58,657 bases of DNA from a virus. A program made the position numbers and the translations under genes. Location of the stretch: the IMG/VR virus record IMGVR_UViG_3300030102_005689, positions 1 through 58,657 of that record; one strand, given 5' to 3'. Shown here in pieces: positions 56,818-58,657 of this stretch (position 1 is its first letter; each line of letters starts with the position of its first letter). The notes under the pieces were generated by a model. That model was not told the origin of the DNA. It ran no database searches and was given only the letters and a program-made list of their open reading frames with translations.

Positions 56818-57105
56818 ATGGCGCGGTTTAAACGACTACCTAGTGGAAGAATACTTTTTAGAGGTGAAACCTTTGCGGGTTTCAACAAACCCAAACGTGC
56901 CCCAAAAGGGAGTAAGAAGAAATTCTTTGTATTAGCCAAGCAGGGGGACAAAGTCCGTAAGATTGGTTTTGGGCACAGGGATTACCAAGACTTTACACAA
57001 CACAAAGACCCGAAGCGGAGGAAGAACTTCCGGTCTCGCCATAACTGTAAAACGGCTAAGGATAAGTTAACCGCCCGTTACTGGGCTTGTAAAAAGCTCT
57101 GGTAA
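56818..57105 (+). CDS. Small basic protein with ARYWACK motif
   Basis: 95 residues, basic. KKFFVLAKQGDKVRKIGFGH, then HKDPKRRKNFRSRHNC and LTARYWACKKLW. This pattern belongs to a small basic family common in phages (RANFRARH/ARYW type), unassigned. The Cys residues at the end may bind metal. It ends in the start codon of the next gene (TAATG). Confidence 0.7.
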   Translation: MARFKRLPSGRILFRGETFAGFNKPKRAPKGSKKKFFVLAKQGDKVRKIGFGHRDYQDFTQHKDPKRRKNFRSRHNCKTAKDKLTARYWACKKLW

Positions 57106-57299
57106 TGGCTAAGAAGAGGAAAAGAAAAAGCAAATCACGGGTTAATGAGGCTGGTAATTATACCAAGCCAGGTATGCGTAAGCGTTTGTTTAAACGTATA
57201 CTGGCGGGAACCAAAGGTGGTAAAGCCGGACAGTGGTCAGCGCGTAAAGCACAAATTTTAGCCCGTGAGTATAAGAAGGCCGGTGGAGGATATAGATAA
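57105..57299 (+). CDS. Small basic WSARKAQ-type protein
   Basis: 64 residues. NEAGNYTKPGMRKRLFKRI, then GTKGGKAGQWSARKAQILA and YKKAGGGYR, the exact layout of a short basic family seen in phages and some large viruses (DUF6321-like by memory, number unchecked). It is probably DNA or RNA binding. It is coupled at both ends to similar small basic genes. Confidence 0.75.
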   Translation: MAKKRKRKSKSRVNEAGNYTKPGMRKRLFKRILAGTKGGKAGQWSARKAQILAREYKKAGGGYR

Positions 57300-57616
57300 T
57301 GGCTAGGACAATGACAGAGCGACTTCTTCGCAAAGTTAAGCTGAAGAGGAAGGGTAAGGGTAAGAAAGCCCCACAGAAGTCACTTGATAGGTGGACGAAG
57401 GAAGATTGGGGAACCTCTTCTGGCAAGAAGTCTTCAGAGACAGGGGAGCGTTACTTACCAAAAGCCGCTAGAAAAGCTTTGACACCTGCTCAAATTGCGG
57501 CAGGTGATAGAAAGAAAAAAGAAGCTACTAAAAAAGGCAAGCAATACGTCCCATATACTAAAGCAGAGAAAGTTGCTTACAGAGGGGCAACCAAAAACAC
57601 AGGAAAAATGTCATGA
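57299..57616 (+). CDS. Basic protein with SLDRWTKEDWGT motif
   Basis: 105 residues. SLDRWTKEDWGTSSGKKSS, then GERYLPKAARKALTPAQIAA and TKKGKQYVPYTK, the layout of a family shared by phages and giant viruses that I recall as DUF5872 (number unchecked). Strongly basic; a DNA-packing or virion role is possible. Three such basic proteins stand in a row here. Confidence 0.72.
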   Translation: MARTMTERLLRKVKLKRKGKGKKAPQKSLDRWTKEDWGTSSGKKSSETGERYLPKAARKALTPAQIAAGDRKKKEATKKGKQYVPYTKAEKVAYRGATKNTGKMS

Positions 57617-57684
57617 AATATAAGCCGAAGCCGAAGACTACGCCAAAGCCTAACAAGCCAAAACCTTACAAGCTTAACAAATAG
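57613..57684 (+). CDS. Possible 23-residue Lys/Pro peptide
   Basis: MKYKPKPKTTPKPNKPKPYK. It overlaps the previous stop (ATGA) and ends 1 nt before the next start. The regular KPKPK pattern resembles a DNA-binding tail. Positional support only. Confidence 0.4.
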   Translation: MKYKPKPKTTPKPNKPKPYKLNK

Positions 57685-57685
57685 C

Positions 57686-57895
57686 ATGAAAAAGAAAGAA
57701 GAACCTTTCAAGCCCCATGATATGTATAAAGATGGGGTTGCTGTAAAAGCTAATACTGTTGAGGAACACCTCGCATTGAAAAGTGCAGGGTATGGACATG
57801 ACAAGCCGAAGAAGATAATAGCCACTATGTCTTTTAAAGAAGCGGTTAATGCCGCTAAGTCTTTTCTTGAGGCTGTTGAGTCCCAAATGAAGTAG
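57686..57895 (+). CDS. Small Lys-rich hypothetical protein
   Basis: 69 residues. MKKKEEPFKPHDMYKDGVAV, then EEHLALKSAGYGHDKPK, a segment like the short motif in small phage virion-region proteins, then a helix. It fits the tight spacing of the row (1-2 nt). Confidence 0.65.
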   Translation: MKKKEEPFKPHDMYKDGVAVKANTVEEHLALKSAGYGHDKPKKIIATMSFKEAVNAAKSFLEAVESQMK

Positions 57896-57896
57896 G

Positions 57897-58169
57897 ATGC
57901 CCTCTGATCACATCTCCAACACGGACTACCATAACCACCTTAAATCCAGCCCACACGATAACGGGTATGGGATAAGGGAGGATTATGAAGCTCTGAAAGA
58001 GCAGAAGATACAATTACAGCATCGTTGCTCCCTCTACAAAACAGGTTTACATAATGCGCTTGCTTGGCTGAAGGAGAACACTAATATGCCTGATGATGTC
58101 AAAGACAGCCACTTGGCAGAGAATATTGTGTGGGAACGCCTGAAAATTAATGAATCTGGATTGGAATAA
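57897..58169 (+). CDS. Small helical protein
   Basis: 90 residues, charged and helical (REDYEALKEQKIQLQHRCSL), starting 1 nt after the previous stop and overlapping the next small membrane gene by 20 nt. No family is recognised. Confidence 0.65.
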   Translation: MPSDHISNTDYHNHLKSSPHDNGYGIREDYEALKEQKIQLQHRCSLYKTGLHNALAWLKENTNMPDDVKDSHLAENIVWERLKINESGLE

Positions 58170-58458
58170 AATTGTATGCAATGCCATTACTGTCTTAGTT
58201 GCCTCTGTATTTGTAGGAGCCGCCGCCCAGTTGTGGAGTGGCGTTCAGACTATAGATTCTAGGATAGAATCCAACCTAGTGGAGATAAAAGCCACTCAGG
58301 ATGTCCTGTCGGCTCAGATAGACCGAGCTAACGGCAAGCTGTCTGAGATATTGCCCCTCATCCTTATTGATGATACCTTTGATAAACCCCAAAAAGGGGC
58401 AAAGAATCTGATAGATGAGCGAGTGCAACGACAAATCCAACAGTCCTATCGACCCTAA
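58150..58458 (+). CDS. Small single-span membrane protein with helical tail
   Basis: 102 residues. A hydrophobic segment at about residues 8-30 (VCNAITVLVASVFVGAAAQL) followed by an amphipathic helix (IDSRIESNLVEIKATQDVLS). In the closed circle it overlaps the start of the next small membrane gene (19-348) by 44 nt. The pair share a layout (one span, then helix) and may work together at the envelope. Confidence 0.7.
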   Translation: MNLDWNKIVCNAITVLVASVFVGAAAQLWSGVQTIDSRIESNLVEIKATQDVLSAQIDRANGKLSEILPLILIDDTFDKPQKGAKNLIDERVQRQIQQSYRP

Positions 58459-58657
58459 GTTCCTTATTTCCCTGCTCGTAGGGTTGGCTGTGCAAGCAGG
58501 TGGTATTGTTTGGTGGGCTTCTAAGCTACAATCGGAAGTCCAGCACAATGACTTCCAGATCAAGATGATCGCTAAGGACGTTGCTAAGAACTCAGAGTTT
58601 ACAGAACTCTGGCCTGCCGGCAAGTGGGGTAGTGGGTCTTTACCCTCTGATGTCAGG
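58397..58657. repeat. Contig-end overlap, copy at the end
   Basis: Matches bases 1-261. See the entry at 1-261. Positions 58415-58657 hold the first 81 codons of a second allele of gene 19-348, cut off by the contig end. Confidence 0.9.

Overview
This window is an almost complete double-stranded DNA phage genome, probably assembled from an environmental sample. The last 261 bases repeat the first 261 with only synonymous differences, so the contig should close to a circle of about 58,396 bp (circularly permuted, or terminally redundant with two strains mixed at the ends). No integrase, CRISPR array, convincing tRNA or RNA polymerase is visible. Gene content is podovirus-like: portal, HK97-type capsid candidate, no recognisable tape measure, and a block of large ejection-type proteins after the terminase. 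The lysis cassette has small holins, an amidase and a lipoprotein nested out of frame in another gene, which points to a Gram-negative host. Shine-Dalgarno sites are mostly missing, starts sit in A-rich sequence, and several promoter-like sites lie so close to the start codon that transcripts would be leaderless. That fits hosts that rely little on Shine-Dalgarno pairing (Bacteroidota, Verrucomicrobiota or similar), but the host cannot be fixed from sequence alone.

Layout. (1) The plus-strand virion and lysis block runs from about 52.5 kb through the contig ends to 13.97 kb: NUMOD4-like DNA-binding protein, portal, scaffold-like protein, small basic proteins, small membrane proteins, FmdB-type zinc ribbon, a 20-residue-repeat protein, a structured leader, major capsid, decoration and tail genes, an arabinofuranosidase-like lectin protein, holins, spanin-like pair, amidase, a LysM hydrolase and a nuclease. 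(2) The minus-strand replication block spans 13.97-23.47 kb: primase-helicase, family A DNA polymerase, probable ssDNA-binding protein, Cas4/RecB-like exonuclease, SNF2-type helicase, RuvC-like resolvase and a small-terminase-like HTH protein. (3) The plus-strand packaging and ejection block spans 23.5-37.4 kb: large terminase, two ejection-protein candidates and a 3,030-residue protein with an HELAH metallopeptidase motif. (4) The minus-strand accessory block spans 37.4-51.7 kb: about thirty-five small genes, a cytosine-5 methyltransferase with a long second reading frame on top of it, a DnaA domain IV-like protein, a Gp88-like cysteine protein, an Api92-like protein, a DUF932-like protein, and about 1 kb of gene-poor DNA rich in hairpins.

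The most interesting signals are: the methyltransferase overprint, where two frames of about 500 codons start 4 nt apart and both carry matching repeats; the capsid leader, with two tandem copies each of two hairpin motifs; the giant metallopeptidase-bearing protein; a twin nested palindrome placed before two plus-strand blocks; and the hairpin-rich gene-poor kilobase at 50.3-51.3 kb. Family names come from motif recognition, not from searches.
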